Source: Mariniphaga sp041686935 (GTDB lineage: Bacteria; Bacteroidota; Bacteroidia; Bacteroidales; Prolixibacteraceae). From it: a stretch of 64,000 nucleotides of DNA. The DNA lies in assembly GCA_041686935.1 (NCBI GenBank), contig JAWLCW010000007.1, positions 62,001-126,000 on the forward strand, given 5' to 3'. This document shows positions 47,401 to 55,405 of this stretch, piece by piece. The notes below the pieces were generated by a model, which searched no databases, was not told where the DNA came from, and saw only the letters and a program-made list of their open reading frames with translations. Every line of letters starts with the position of its first letter. The stretch's first letter is position 1. The translations under genes were made by a program, and so were the position numbers.

Positions 47401-48337
47401 AATGGAATTTATGCTCAGCGGTCCCGAACCCTGGCGGGCACAGGGATTTGCCAAAATCGAAGTGTTGTTTTTCTCCCTGAAAATTAAATTCAACATCAGT
47501 TGGGGCGAAAAACAAAAAGTGGCTCCGGTCATCGTAAAGCCCGATGAATTGATGGAAAAACTAAAACTTCAACTCGAACAATCCGGCAACTGGACGGCAA
47601 AAATCCAGGCGGGATACTCCGGCGCCGAATCGCTGCGCAGCCCCGATGAAGCAGAACAGCCGAATCAGATAAGGATGCATCCGTCCGGTTTTCTGGAACT
47701 TCGCCAAAACCTGATTCCGCTAAACAAAACCATCGAAAAGCTGGGCAACAGCTACATGGAAGCCGGGACGAGCTACCGGATTTTAAATTATGCTTTTGGT
47801 ACGGGACAACCCATTCAAATTCAAAACAAACAACAGGTTCAGGATTACTTTTCCCGCGGGCAGTTTGAAGACCTTCCTGACGGCGAAAAACTGTCCACGC
47901 CTGATTTTGATTTGATGTCGGCGGGAATTGAAATTGCTCCTGAACAGGTTTATGATATTTCATCAGATGTGCAGTTTACAAGCAACGATTTTGAAGATAT
48001 CATCCTGAGAGAAACCGAAAATATCCGATCCGAAAATGCTGAAAACTGGCAGGGAGAAAGATTGCTGAACCTCACCGGAAGCAGAAAACCGGTTGATGTT
48101 ACCCGGCCTGAAGAACTGTTTGGTATGGTGGATGATGTGCCGGTTCAAAAAGAAAAGGCATACAAAATATTGTCGAAGGCGGCACTCGAATCACCGGAGC
48201 AACTGAAAGCGCAGTATTTCAACAGTTATTCCGGAGCAAGAGATTTTCTGAAGGCGCAATGGCCGGCGGATCAACAAAAGGAATGGCAGATTTTACAAAC
48301 TGAGGTTGTAGAAAATGAGGAAATTGTGATAGGATAG
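44405..48337 (+). CDS. DUF6603-like giant protein (1310 aa)
   Basis: Residues 1-300 are mostly helical; 330-520 are beta-rich. A charged linker lies at about 525-570 (DDDDKKTDDSDAG, KKEKKTKDG). Residues about 585-1045 match my memory of the DUF6603 pattern: FTLNAVGGLVGIYR (741-748 is GGLVGIYR), a hydrophobic ILLEFPFKGRIILLG strand set, LLSVGGYHPRYKKPARFP, and AITSNSYQIGL (938 onward), ending in MLSGPEPWRAQGFAKIEVLF. The tail has DYFSRGQFEDLPDGEKLSTP. Such proteins occur in bacteria and fungi, with no established function that I know. No signal peptide. It follows the phosphatase by five bases. Confidence 0.82.
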   Translation: MDDQGFLQSAVGKIGDFFSWLKEKMQDEQVRRSTLLDLGLDPDKEVGLQIPEDSLSNIDQYRKSVNPDDVAFQSAVNDVKTLYTATKEFVKAILDNPTENPQDIHRLLWQFFEVMGTNYVRLHYPGFYWAAQLCGFLVESGVTGQSAVKGQGTPDVTYNVITKGPVFLIENLWELITHPIAYVKSFPEKIGKVYGSISDLDTMEDAENWSELMIVLAGFFNMMENKLPESRYLYGWDIPPEKWTDDRIDELKNSFHGDRLLKKIRKNFNDEFQIDADKTKAWEKIITTVAKTEPTDEEKKIIDLFHLAIEQWKRGNWSDLVSERAFSFDLQFPKEKESSPDIRLGGTLFFVSDEEISGHFNRESDVKVESLGGLFISLNGEGSYTKKFGDNWEFKVKISSGNALDVYASRLADAHVVGDMRIDLGLKKKVNPETGASFHLPNETGTRLAVGEIQMSAFYDKDEDHGIEIGLKDNAVVIAGGEGDGFLNEILPSGDVPLKFSIAAGYSKKKGFYVDHNVGTLRDALDLLKDDDDKKTDDSDAGLSALSVGAEDETKKEKKTKDGSRNEEKQPYQLLIPMHKDLDFLYFDNVKWDYGPTKKGDALGGYLKVLTTFSSKLGPVFIKVEEAGLGMEVTAPNQEGDLGNIGFSFGFKPPKGVALRIDSDIVTGGGFLEFDPDNHRYAGVMELKLALEKRDIGLTAIGLINTRLPNGEKGFSILVSISVFFSPTIPLSFGFTLNAVGGLVGIYRTMKVDILRERIQNGAVKSIMFPENVIRNAPKIISDLRAVFPPQKKHYVVAPFFKIGYGTPTIMEVDLGILLEFPFKGRIILLGSLGVYLPNKDAEKRLGEIHVDIFGDFNFAASYILIEGRLRDSNLVEVALTGGFAFMLDWGSNPQFLLSVGGYHPRYKKPARFPEIPRVTALIKRGEDIRLSCQYYQAITSNSYQIGLTAELVVKKGKARAYGFLGFNALLQFDPFYFETDIRISVEVSYRGRSFFGIEMEFMLSGPEPWRAQGFAKIEVLFFSLKIKFNISWGEKQKVAPVIVKPDELMEKLKLQLEQSGNWTAKIQAGYSGAESLRSPDEAEQPNQIRMHPSGFLELRQNLIPLNKTIEKLGNSYMEAGTSYRILNYAFGTGQPIQIQNKQQVQDYFSRGQFEDLPDGEKLSTPDFDLMSAGIEIAPEQVYDISSDVQFTSNDFEDIILRETENIRSENAENWQGERLLNLTGSRKPVDVTRPEELFGMVDDVPVQKEKAYKILSKAALESPEQLKAQYFNSYSGARDFLKAQWPADQQKEWQILQTEVVENEEIVIG

Positions 48338-48408
48338 TAATTTTAATACGGGATACAAATGCAAAATTATAGTAAACTACATGAGAATTAACCATAAAAA
48401 GTAAAGCG

Positions 48409-49455
48409 ATGATAAATTTTGATGAATTAAAAATAAAAGACAGCGAAGTGCTGGACAAAGAAAAATGGAACGGGTTGCTGGACGATACCCGAAGGTATTT
48501 TGATGGCAATGTCGGTTTGGGAGTTGATGCGCCCGAAGCCAAATTGCACATTGAAGGTAACGGAGGAACCAGTGTCGATTTACTGGTGAACGGCAGAATA
48601 AGATCGAACAACGATAACGGCGGTCTCTGGATATCGAACGACCGGTTTGTGGGAGGAGTAGCCACCAATAAAATTGGATTTTATAATAGTGGCTGGCGCC
48701 TGCTGGTCCAAAATGATGGGAAAGTCGATATTAACGGGAAACTGGAAGTGAAGGGAGATTTAAATGTTAACGGCAAAACAGGTATCGGAATTTCCAATCC
48801 AATGACTACGTTATCGTTAGGCCCCTCTTTAAGTACGATAAAACTGGCGCTATATCAAAACACCGCCGGAACATCCTGGTACGGGATGGGAGTTACTTCC
48901 GGCAGATTTTACTTTAATATCGGCAATCCGCAGGCGAAATATGTTTTTCTCGACAGGGCCGGATCCGGATCCGGTGAGATTTTTACCATCATGGGAAATG
49001 GTAACGTGGGAATCGGCGTTGCGAATCCCTCCGCACCGCTTCATGTTAACGGAAGTATTAAAGCCAACTTAAGATTTATTGGCGACAAAAAAAATGTGCA
49101 GTACGATCCAAATACCGGGGAAATCGGCTACGATAACTCCACCCGAAGGGATAAACGGGACATTACTCCTTTAGATGATGATTTTGGCAAGGTGATGCAA
49201 CTGATGCCGCGCAAATACACCCGTCCTGCCGATCCGGGAAACTGGGAAATCGGATATATTGCTGAAGAAGCCAAATCGCTGGGGCTCGAATATCTGGTTT
49301 CCTATGATGAGAAAAACCGCCCCGACGGCATAAACTACCGGAAACTGTGCCTTTATCTCGTAGAAATTGTCAGGGATCACGAACGGAAACTCAATCCCGG
49401 TTCTCCATACCTGGAAAAATATTTGGAGGATGAGGCTCCGGGACCGAAAAGCTGA
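48409..49455 (+). CDS. Tail-fibre-like protein with S74 intramolecular chaperone domain
   Basis: 348 residues. The N-terminal 40 are charged. The middle (about 45-235) is repeated short beta segments with the phage-fibre phrase NVGLGVDAPEAKLHIEG and again NVGIGVANPSAPLHVNGSI, typical of trimeric fibre shafts. The C-terminal 105 residues are a peptidase S74/ICA domain: Ser244 and Lys249 in NSTRRDKRDI have the spacing of the known self-cleaving dyad, followed by IGYIAEEAKSLGLEYLV and INYRKLCLYLVE. Expected to trimerise and cut itself before Ser244, leaving a shaft of 243 residues. Last gene of the right unit. No phage genes around it. Confidence 0.88.
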   Translation: MINFDELKIKDSEVLDKEKWNGLLDDTRRYFDGNVGLGVDAPEAKLHIEGNGGTSVDLLVNGRIRSNNDNGGLWISNDRFVGGVATNKIGFYNSGWRLLVQNDGKVDINGKLEVKGDLNVNGKTGIGISNPMTTLSLGPSLSTIKLALYQNTAGTSWYGMGVTSGRFYFNIGNPQAKYVFLDRAGSGSGEIFTIMGNGNVGIGVANPSAPLHVNGSIKANLRFIGDKKNVQYDPNTGEIGYDNSTRRDKRDITPLDDDFGKVMQLMPRKYTRPADPGNWEIGYIAEEAKSLGLEYLVSYDEKNRPDGINYRKLCLYLVEIVRDHERKLNPGSPYLEKYLEDEAPGPKS

Positions 49456-49623
49456 CGCCGGATAAATCCATGAATCGAGCCATGAGCAAAATTTTCACAC
49501 AAGAGATTGTTTATATTACTGATTTCATCTGTCACTATTTAAAAACGAATAATTATAAACAGATAAAAACACAATGTCTCTTAACTGAGCAAGTTTCGGG
49601 TTTTTATTAAATGGAATGATATT

Positions 49624-49631
49624 TAAATTTG
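49624..49631 (+). promoter_or_regulatory. -7 element of the AraC-MGMT gene
   Basis: TAAATTTG is an exact TAnnTTTG. The predicted transcription start near 49636 lies downstream of the ATG at 49616, which supports ATG 49649 as the real start. No clear -33 TTG at the right distance. Confidence 0.5.
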
Positions 49632-49648
49632 TGGCTATAAATTTTTTT

Positions 49649-50485
49649 ATGGCAACACAGGAAGAATATAATTACAGGCGCATTGCGGAAGCCATCGAAT
49701 ATATCCGGCAACATTTCAGGGTGCAACCCAATCTCGATGAGGTGGCCCGGCACATTCATTTAAGCCCGTATCATTTTCAACGGTTGTTTACCGAATGGGC
49801 CGGCGTAAGTCCCAAAAAATTTTTGCAGTACATCAGTGTGGAACATGCCAAGCAAATACTGCTCAATAAGAAGGCATCCCTGTTTGATGCAGCCCACGAA
49901 TCAGGACTTTCGGGCACGGGGCGACTGCATGATCTTTTTATATCGATTGAAGGAATGACTCCGGGCGAATTCAAAAACGGAGGAAAAAACCTTTCCATCG
50001 GTTACGAATTTCTGCACACGCCGTTTGGATCGGTGCTCGCAGCAGCAACCGGAAAGGGTATTTGCTTTTTGGCTTTTGATGACAACGAAAAAAATGCAAT
50101 TGACGAACTATTCCGGCTTTATCCGAATGCAGCGTTCAGACGGCAATCTTCACCGCATTTTTCAGAAATTTGCAGGCTTTTTGAATCGGGAGATACCGGG
50201 ATGACCCGTTTAAAACTTCACCTTAAGGGTACTCCCTTTCAGTTGAAAGTTTGGGATGCGTTACTGAAAATTCCTGTAGGCAGGTTAACTACATACGGAG
50301 AGTTGGCTAAACAGACGGGACGCCCGGGAGCCTCGCGGGCTGTGGGAACAGCAGTCGGTAAAAACCCGATCGCATTTTTAATTCCCTGTCACCGGGTAAT
50401 CCGCTCAAACGGAATGTTCGGTGGTTACCGCTGGGGAACAACGCGCAAAACCGCTATTATTGGATGGGAAGCTTCAAAATTCTAA
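49649..50485 (+). CDS. AraC-type regulator fused to O6-methylguanine-DNA methyltransferase (Ada-like)
   Basis: 278 residues. Residues 1-100 are an AraC double helix-turn-helix (ARHIHLSPYHFQRLFTEWAG, with FLQYISVEHAKQILLNKKAS). Residues 105-278 are a methyltransferase with active Cys247 in LIPCHRVI, preceded by PFQLKVWDALLKIPVGRLTT and GRPGASRAVGTAVGKNP. The N-terminal zinc-cysteine domain that lets E. coli Ada sense methyl phosphotriesters is missing, so any control of its own gene must work through another signal. Repairs O6-alkylguanine by irreversible transfer to Cys247. ATG 49616 would place 11 residues over the promoter and was rejected. Confidence 0.92.
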   Translation: MATQEEYNYRRIAEAIEYIRQHFRVQPNLDEVARHIHLSPYHFQRLFTEWAGVSPKKFLQYISVEHAKQILLNKKASLFDAAHESGLSGTGRLHDLFISIEGMTPGEFKNGGKNLSIGYEFLHTPFGSVLAAATGKGICFLAFDDNEKNAIDELFRLYPNAAFRRQSSPHFSEICRLFESGDTGMTRLKLHLKGTPFQLKVWDALLKIPVGRLTTYGELAKQTGRPGASRAVGTAVGKNPIAFLIPCHRVIRSNGMFGGYRWGTTRKTAIIGWEASKF

Positions 50486-50715
50486 AAATTCCGGAACAAT
50501 CGTTTAGATACTCCTGAAGAACTTTTGGAATCGGAAGCCATCCTCAAAACTTAATACATAAAAAAATATGAAGCGGGCGATCGAAATTGCTTAAAAAACA
50601 GGGCATTTGCCGCGATTATCACTATTCAAAAAGCTGCACCTCTCCTTTTGTGCCAGCATGGATTAATGAGATGGCAGGCAGTAAGAAAAATAACGATTAA
50701 GACTAAATCCGGTTT

Positions 50716-52710
50716 TTATCGTTCAGGATCAGCATCAAACCGTTCAATAAAGTCGGTTGTCAATACCCGGAATTCAGTACGACGGTTAATAGCCCGCGCA
50801 ATTTCCTGCTGTTCCGGCGTAAGTTTCAGGATAAACTCTTCGGTAAGTTCGTCACTTCTATTTAGAAATTCATGCTGGCGGGCCAGTTCGCGGGTAACGG
50901 TTTTGGGCCAGGTTTCGCCGTACCCTTTTGCCACAAGCCGCTGCGGACTGATGCCTTTTTCAATTAAATAGTCAACCACGCTTTGCGCCCGCTTTTGCGA
51001 TAATTCGAAGTTGAACTGATCGCTGCCCACATGGTCGGTATGCGACATAATTTCAATGGTAATGGTGGGATTGAAAATCAGTGTGGCAATCAGTGTGTCA
51101 AGTGCTGTTTTCGACTCTGGTAATAATTCCCAACTTCCAAATTCGTAATTAATATTTTCAAGATTAACAGGGGTATCGGTTGGTGTCAGATACAAATCGA
51201 ACCTGAAATTTCTACTGTCTTCCAACCCGATGGTGTTGGCCGAAGCTTTGTCGCGCAGATATCCGTCTTTAAATGCAGCAAAAATATATTCGGTTTCGGG
51301 TTTAAGAGTCATTTGAAATTTACCGTTTTGGGTACGCAGTCTCAGGCTTGTTCCGTCAGTTCCAATAATTCGCACTGTGGCTCCGTCAATGTGTGTGCCG
51401 TTTTCTTTGTCGAAAACTTCACCTTCAACTCTGAATATTTTTGGAGGAACAACAAATTCATAAATATCATCGCCTCGTGATCCTTTACGGTTTGAAGTAA
51501 ACATCCCTTTATTTTCGCCTGTAACAAAGGCAATTCCAAAATCATCGGAAGGAGAATTCACCGGATAACCCATGTTTTCAACTATCCAGACACCATTTTC
51601 ATCCTGTTCTGCTTTAAAAATGTCGAGGCCACCCATACCCATGTGGTAATTGGATGAAAAATAAAGTTCACCATTGTCTCTGATAAACGGGAACATCTCA
51701 TCTCCGGGAGTATTAATTTCAGGACCCAGGTTTACGGGATCAGTAAATGTTCCACCACTTCTTTCGGCTTTCCATATATCTTTTCCTCCATACCCGCCCG
51801 GCATGTCAGAAACAAAATAAAGCACCGACCCATCATGGCTGAGGGATGGGTGAGCAGCAATTAAGCTATCACCAACCAGTTGAATTTTTATGGGTTCAGA
51901 CCAGGAGCCGCGCGATTGCGAAGTAGAGTAGAGTTCGGTACCCAACGATTGGGTTTTGTCATATCTGCTGCGGGTAAAAATCATTTGTTCGCCTGTGGAA
52001 GAAAGTGTTGCAGCCCCTTCTTCATCTCCGGTGTTAATTATCAGGTTTTCTTCCAGCAACTGAGGTTGTTCCCACCGTTGCCGCTGCACACTAAAGGTCG
52101 CACGGAACAGGTCGGCATATTTTTGGCCGGTAATCATACTGTTTCGTTTGCCGGTAGCCGCTCTGCGGGTTGAGGTAAAAATCACCTCGTTATCGCGTCC
52201 GCCAACAAAAACCGGAGCATAATCGCTTTCCCGGGAATTGATCTCTTTTATTGGATTGATGATATGGCGAGTCGGATTGGCAATCCATTCCTGGGTTTTT
52301 CTGATGGCTTCAAGACCTGCTCTTGCGCGCTCTTCCCCCGGGTTAATTTCAAGATAAGCCCTGTAATTTTCTATCGCTTCCTCATAATCCTGCGAAGAGC
52401 GGAGCATTTCGGCAAGATTCAGAAGCGCTTCAGAATCATCATGTCCCCGGCGTATGGCATTCCGGTAGTAAAGTGCTGCCCTTTCATAGTCGCCAATGTA
52501 GTGATAACATTCTGCAATGGCATAAGCATATTCCCGGCGTTTAACCCTGTCTTTTTCCTTGCGGCTTGCCTTCCGGTATTTTTCAATGGCTTTGTAATAT
52601 TCGCCAATCTGGTGCGAAACAATTGCATCTCTGCCCAGTTTCCCCGCTCCACACGACGCTAAAAATGAAATGAATATGATTAAAGATATAAACTTGAAGT
52701 ATTTGTTCAT
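50716..52710 (-). CDS. porE: PorE-like T9SS OmpA-family lipoprotein
   Basis: 664 residues. Lipobox FLASC puts the lipid on Cys20. TPR-type helices follow (about 30-140; YYKAIEKYRKASRKEK, YERAALYYRNAI). A beta-propeller with WD40/PD40 repeats comes next (about 160-430; DGSVLYFVSDMPGG, GELYFSSNYHMG), then a carboxypeptidase-regulatory-like domain (about 440-525; VEGEVFDKENGTHIDGA) and an OmpA C-terminal peptidoglycan-binding domain (about 540-660; IEIMSHTDHVGSDQFNFELS). This domain order is that of PorE of Porphyromonas gingivalis, an anchoring part of the type IX secretion system. Start ATG 52710; ATG 52716 two codons upstream is possible. Fits the T9SS-tagged GH5 enzyme. Confidence 0.85.
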   Translation of the reverse strand: MNKYFKFISLIIFISFLASCGAGKLGRDAIVSHQIGEYYKAIEKYRKASRKEKDRVKRREYAYAIAECYHYIGDYERAALYYRNAIRRGHDDSEALLNLAEMLRSSQDYEEAIENYRAYLEINPGEERARAGLEAIRKTQEWIANPTRHIINPIKEINSRESDYAPVFVGGRDNEVIFTSTRRAATGKRNSMITGQKYADLFRATFSVQRQRWEQPQLLEENLIINTGDEEGAATLSSTGEQMIFTRSRYDKTQSLGTELYSTSQSRGSWSEPIKIQLVGDSLIAAHPSLSHDGSVLYFVSDMPGGYGGKDIWKAERSGGTFTDPVNLGPEINTPGDEMFPFIRDNGELYFSSNYHMGMGGLDIFKAEQDENGVWIVENMGYPVNSPSDDFGIAFVTGENKGMFTSNRKGSRGDDIYEFVVPPKIFRVEGEVFDKENGTHIDGATVRIIGTDGTSLRLRTQNGKFQMTLKPETEYIFAAFKDGYLRDKASANTIGLEDSRNFRFDLYLTPTDTPVNLENINYEFGSWELLPESKTALDTLIATLIFNPTITIEIMSHTDHVGSDQFNFELSQKRAQSVVDYLIEKGISPQRLVAKGYGETWPKTVTRELARQHEFLNRSDELTEEFILKLTPEQQEIARAINRRTEFRVLTTDFIERFDADPER

Positions 52711-52801
52711 TCCCATTTGTACTTTCAAAAAAAGTAAAAGTAAATTATTTTTTTTATTGCCTGTAAAAATAACGGCTTTATGGCATTTTAAGTATAAAAT
52801 C

Positions 52802-52830
52802 AAAAAAAAAGAGGCTCCTGCAGGAACCCC
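52802..52830 (-). terminator. Rho-independent terminator of glnN
   Basis: On the minus strand a hairpin of nine or so pairs, including two G-U, centred on CCTGCAGG (52830-52811) is followed by nine T (52810-52802). It lies 31 bases after the glnN stop and separates glnN from porE. Confidence 0.85.
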
Positions 52831-52860
52831 TTTGTAAATGAGATAGTTATTCTGTTTAAA

Positions 52861-55050
52861 TTACCTGACAAACAGCAGTTCACGATATTTTGGCAAAGGC
52901 CAAAGTTCATTATCCACTATCAGTTCAAGTTTATCAATGTGATAACGGATATCCTGGAGGTATGGCCTCACGGTTTCGTCGTATGCTTGTGCTTTTTCAA
53001 TTACATCTTCAATGATGTTGGCTTTTTTACGGGCTTCAATCATTTCTGTTCGTTTTGCCTTAATGGCTGAAATGTGACCACCGATTTCACGAATCAGATC
53101 CATACGTGCGCCAGCCAGTTTTTCAAATTCATCGGCTGGAAAAACTTCTTTAATGTTTTTTACATTCTTCAGCAGCGTGGTCTGGTATTCAACTGCTGTT
53201 GGAACAATATGATTGATGGCAAGGTCGCCCAAAACCCGTGCTTCAATCTGAATTTTCATGATGAACTTTTCGTATTCCACCTCAACCCTGCCATGAAGTT
53301 CCTTTTTGCTTAAAACCCCAAGTTTTTCAAACATTTCTATAACCTCGGGCCGGTTATAGGTAGAGAGCGCTTCAGGTACGTTGTTCACATTACTCAGGCC
53401 TCTTTTTGCAGCTTCCTTAACCCAATCGGCGCTGTACCCGTCACCGTTGAAACGAATTGGTTTCGATACAATAATTAAATCTTTCAGAACCTGGAAAATG
53501 GCTTCATCCTTTTTGGTCCCCGATTCAATTAATGCATCCACTTTTGATTTAAAATCTATCAATTGGTTGGCAACTGCTGTATTTAGTGCAATTAAAGCCG
53601 ATGCACAGTTGGCAGAAGAACCTACTGCACGGAATTCGAAACGGTTTCCGGTAAAGGCAAATGGTGATGTCCGGTTCCTGTCAGTGCTGTCAAGAATAAT
53701 TTCGGGTATGCGGCCTATGTTTAACTTAAGGGCGGTTTTTTCATCCGGTGTCATTTTCCGGTCAACCACTGATTCTTCCATTAAATCAAGCATTTTTGAA
53801 ACTTCAGTGCCGAGGAATGCTGAAATAATGGAAGGAGGAGCCTCATTTGCACCAAGCCTGTGCTGGTTGCCGGCATGGTAAATACTGGCACGAAGCAAAT
53901 CCTGGTTGTCGTAAACCGCTTGTAGCGTATTAATTACAAAGGTGAGGAACAGCAGGTTCGATTTGGGGTTTTTACCCGGAGAATAAAGGTTTACACCTGT
54001 ATTGGTTGACAGTGACCAGTTATTGTGTTTTCCTGAACCGTTAATGCCTGAAAATGGTTTCTCATGGTAAAGAATGCGGAATTTATGCCTGCGGGCAATT
54101 TTCTGCATAATATCCATCACCAACTGGTTATGGTCATTGGCCAGGTTGGCTTCCTCAAATATGGGCGCAAGCTCAAACTGGTTGGGCGCTACCTCGTTAT
54201 GCCGGGTTTTTACAGGAATCCCCAGTTTGTAGGCCTCGTTTTCAACATCCTGCATAAAACGGTTTACCCGCGTGGGAATAGATGAAAAATAGTGGTCATC
54301 CAACTGCTGATCTTTTGAAGAAGAATGTCCCATTAAAGTGCGGCCTGTGAGAATAAGATCTGGACGGGCCATAAACAAAGCTTCGTCAATCAGGAAGTAT
54401 TCCTGTTCCCAGCCTAAGTTGGCACGTACCGATGTTACATTCTTATCGAAATACTGGCAAACTGCTGTTGCCGCCTTGTCAACAACGCTGAGTGCTCTCA
54501 ATAAAGGAGTTTTATAGTCGAGCGCTTCGCCGGTATATGAAATAAACACTGTGGGAATGGTTAATGTGGTTTCACTGATGAAAGCCGGTGATGTTGGGTC
54601 CCATGCCGTATAACCGCGGGCCTCAAAAGTCTGCCGGATTCCGCCGCTTGGGAAAGACGATGCATCCGGCTCTTGCTGAGCAAGCAATGTGCCTGAAAAA
54701 GCTTCAATAACGCCTCCTTTTTCTCCATGAACTATAAAAGCGTCATGCTTTTCGGCAGTCGAATCAGTGAGCGGATGAAACCAGTGTGTGTAATGGGTTG
54801 CACCGTTTTCCAGCGCCCAGGCTTTCATACCCTGTGCAATCTGATCGGCCATTTTCCGATCAATGGTAGTACCATTATCAATGGCGTCCAAAACTGCGCT
54901 GTACGCTTCTTTTGAAAGATATTTCTTCATTTTTGGCTGATCAAAGACTAATCTGCCATAATAATCGGAAACTAAATTTTCCTCCCGGACAAAAGGTGCG
55001 GGTTCCCTGTTTAAAACTTCTTCGAGTGCTTTTAATCTGAATTGTGCCAT
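52861..55050 (-). CDS. glnN: Glutamine synthetase type III
   Basis: 729 residues, the size of GSIII and far larger than GSI or GSII. ATP-dependent condensation of ammonia and glutamate. The N-terminal GSIII-specific domain (MAQFRLKALEEVLNRE, LVFDQPKMKKYLSKEAY) precedes the catalytic barrel: THYTHWFHPLTDSTAEKHD, AFSGTLLAQQEPDASSFPSG, FELAPIFEEANLANDHNQ, FSGINGSGKHNNWSLSTNTG and GSSANCASALIALN. The C-terminal helices match the family. Cytoplasmic dodecamer. A promoter (-7 TATTTTTG) and a TTACCC/GGGTAA dyad lie upstream, and a terminator follows, so it is a single-gene unit, as common for glnN in Bacteroidota. Confidence 0.95.
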   Translation of the reverse strand: MAQFRLKALEEVLNREPAPFVREENLVSDYYGRLVFDQPKMKKYLSKEAYSAVLDAIDNGTTIDRKMADQIAQGMKAWALENGATHYTHWFHPLTDSTAEKHDAFIVHGEKGGVIEAFSGTLLAQQEPDASSFPSGGIRQTFEARGYTAWDPTSPAFISETTLTIPTVFISYTGEALDYKTPLLRALSVVDKAATAVCQYFDKNVTSVRANLGWEQEYFLIDEALFMARPDLILTGRTLMGHSSSKDQQLDDHYFSSIPTRVNRFMQDVENEAYKLGIPVKTRHNEVAPNQFELAPIFEEANLANDHNQLVMDIMQKIARRHKFRILYHEKPFSGINGSGKHNNWSLSTNTGVNLYSPGKNPKSNLLFLTFVINTLQAVYDNQDLLRASIYHAGNQHRLGANEAPPSIISAFLGTEVSKMLDLMEESVVDRKMTPDEKTALKLNIGRIPEIILDSTDRNRTSPFAFTGNRFEFRAVGSSANCASALIALNTAVANQLIDFKSKVDALIESGTKKDEAIFQVLKDLIIVSKPIRFNGDGYSADWVKEAAKRGLSNVNNVPEALSTYNRPEVIEMFEKLGVLSKKELHGRVEVEYEKFIMKIQIEARVLGDLAINHIVPTAVEYQTTLLKNVKNIKEVFPADEFEKLAGARMDLIREIGGHISAIKAKRTEMIEARKKANIIEDVIEKAQAYDETVRPYLQDIRYHIDKLELIVDNELWPLPKYRELLFVR

Positions 55051-55081
55051 AGCCTTTAAATTTTAAAAATTAATTTTGAAT

Positions 55082-55089
55082 CAAAAATA
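55082..55089 (-). promoter_or_regulatory. -7 element of glnN
   Basis: Minus strand 55089-55082 reads TATTTTTG, an exact TAnnTTTG, 31 bases before ATG 55050. A clear -33 TTG is not seen, which would fit an activator-dependent promoter. Confidence 0.5.
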
Positions 55090-55103
55090 GATGATTTTTT
55101 TAC

Positions 55104-55127
55104 TTACCCTGTAAAAATATGGGGTAA
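55104..55127. promoter_or_regulatory. Inverted repeat upstream of glnN
   Basis: Arms TTACCC (55104-55109) and GGGTAA (55122-55127) separated by 12 bases, at about the -33 position of the glnN promoter. Could be a regulator site for nitrogen control; no known consensus is matched. Confidence 0.3.
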
Positions 55128-55405
55128 AAAATGAATTTTGTTGATATTTTTTTAACAATGACATAAAAATTAAGGGTATTTTCTGATTTTTTTATTTTTT
55201 CAATAAAAAGGGCAAAGAAAATGGGAGATGGTATTTTTAAATTGTTTTGCGAAATTTTATCTGATGGAATATGTTAAAAATGCAGGCACGAAAAAAAATA
55301 TCAATACTATAGTGTAATAAATGGCATATAAAATTGTCTTATTTCTGTTAAAAGAAAAAAGAGTAAGTATTTTTATATTTTCGCAGCGTTAAAGTAATTG
55401 AAGAG

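Larger units (their letters stand above)
55051..55405. other. 355-base divergent intergenic region between glnN and tldD
   Basis: Very AT-rich, with stop codons in all frames and no ORF or RNA gene recognised. It holds the glnN promoter (55082-55089) and dyad (55104-55127) on the left. On the right, TATATTTTCG near 55375-55384 is a weak -7 for tldD. Confidence 0.6.

Noticed and set aside
21130..49455. Prophage, tailocin or contractile injection system
   Set aside because: No terminase, portal, capsid, sheath, tube, baseplate, tape measure, lysis gene or AAA+ ATPase seen; the S74 fibre alone is not enough.
21130..49455. T9SS or Sec export of the giant proteins
   Set aside because: N-termini lack signal peptides and C-termini lack the sorting-domain pattern seen in the GH5 enzyme.
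50486..50715. Small gene between the AraC-MGMT gene and porE
   Set aside because: Only short frames overlapping porE antisense; no start site or family signal. The 230 bases look empty.
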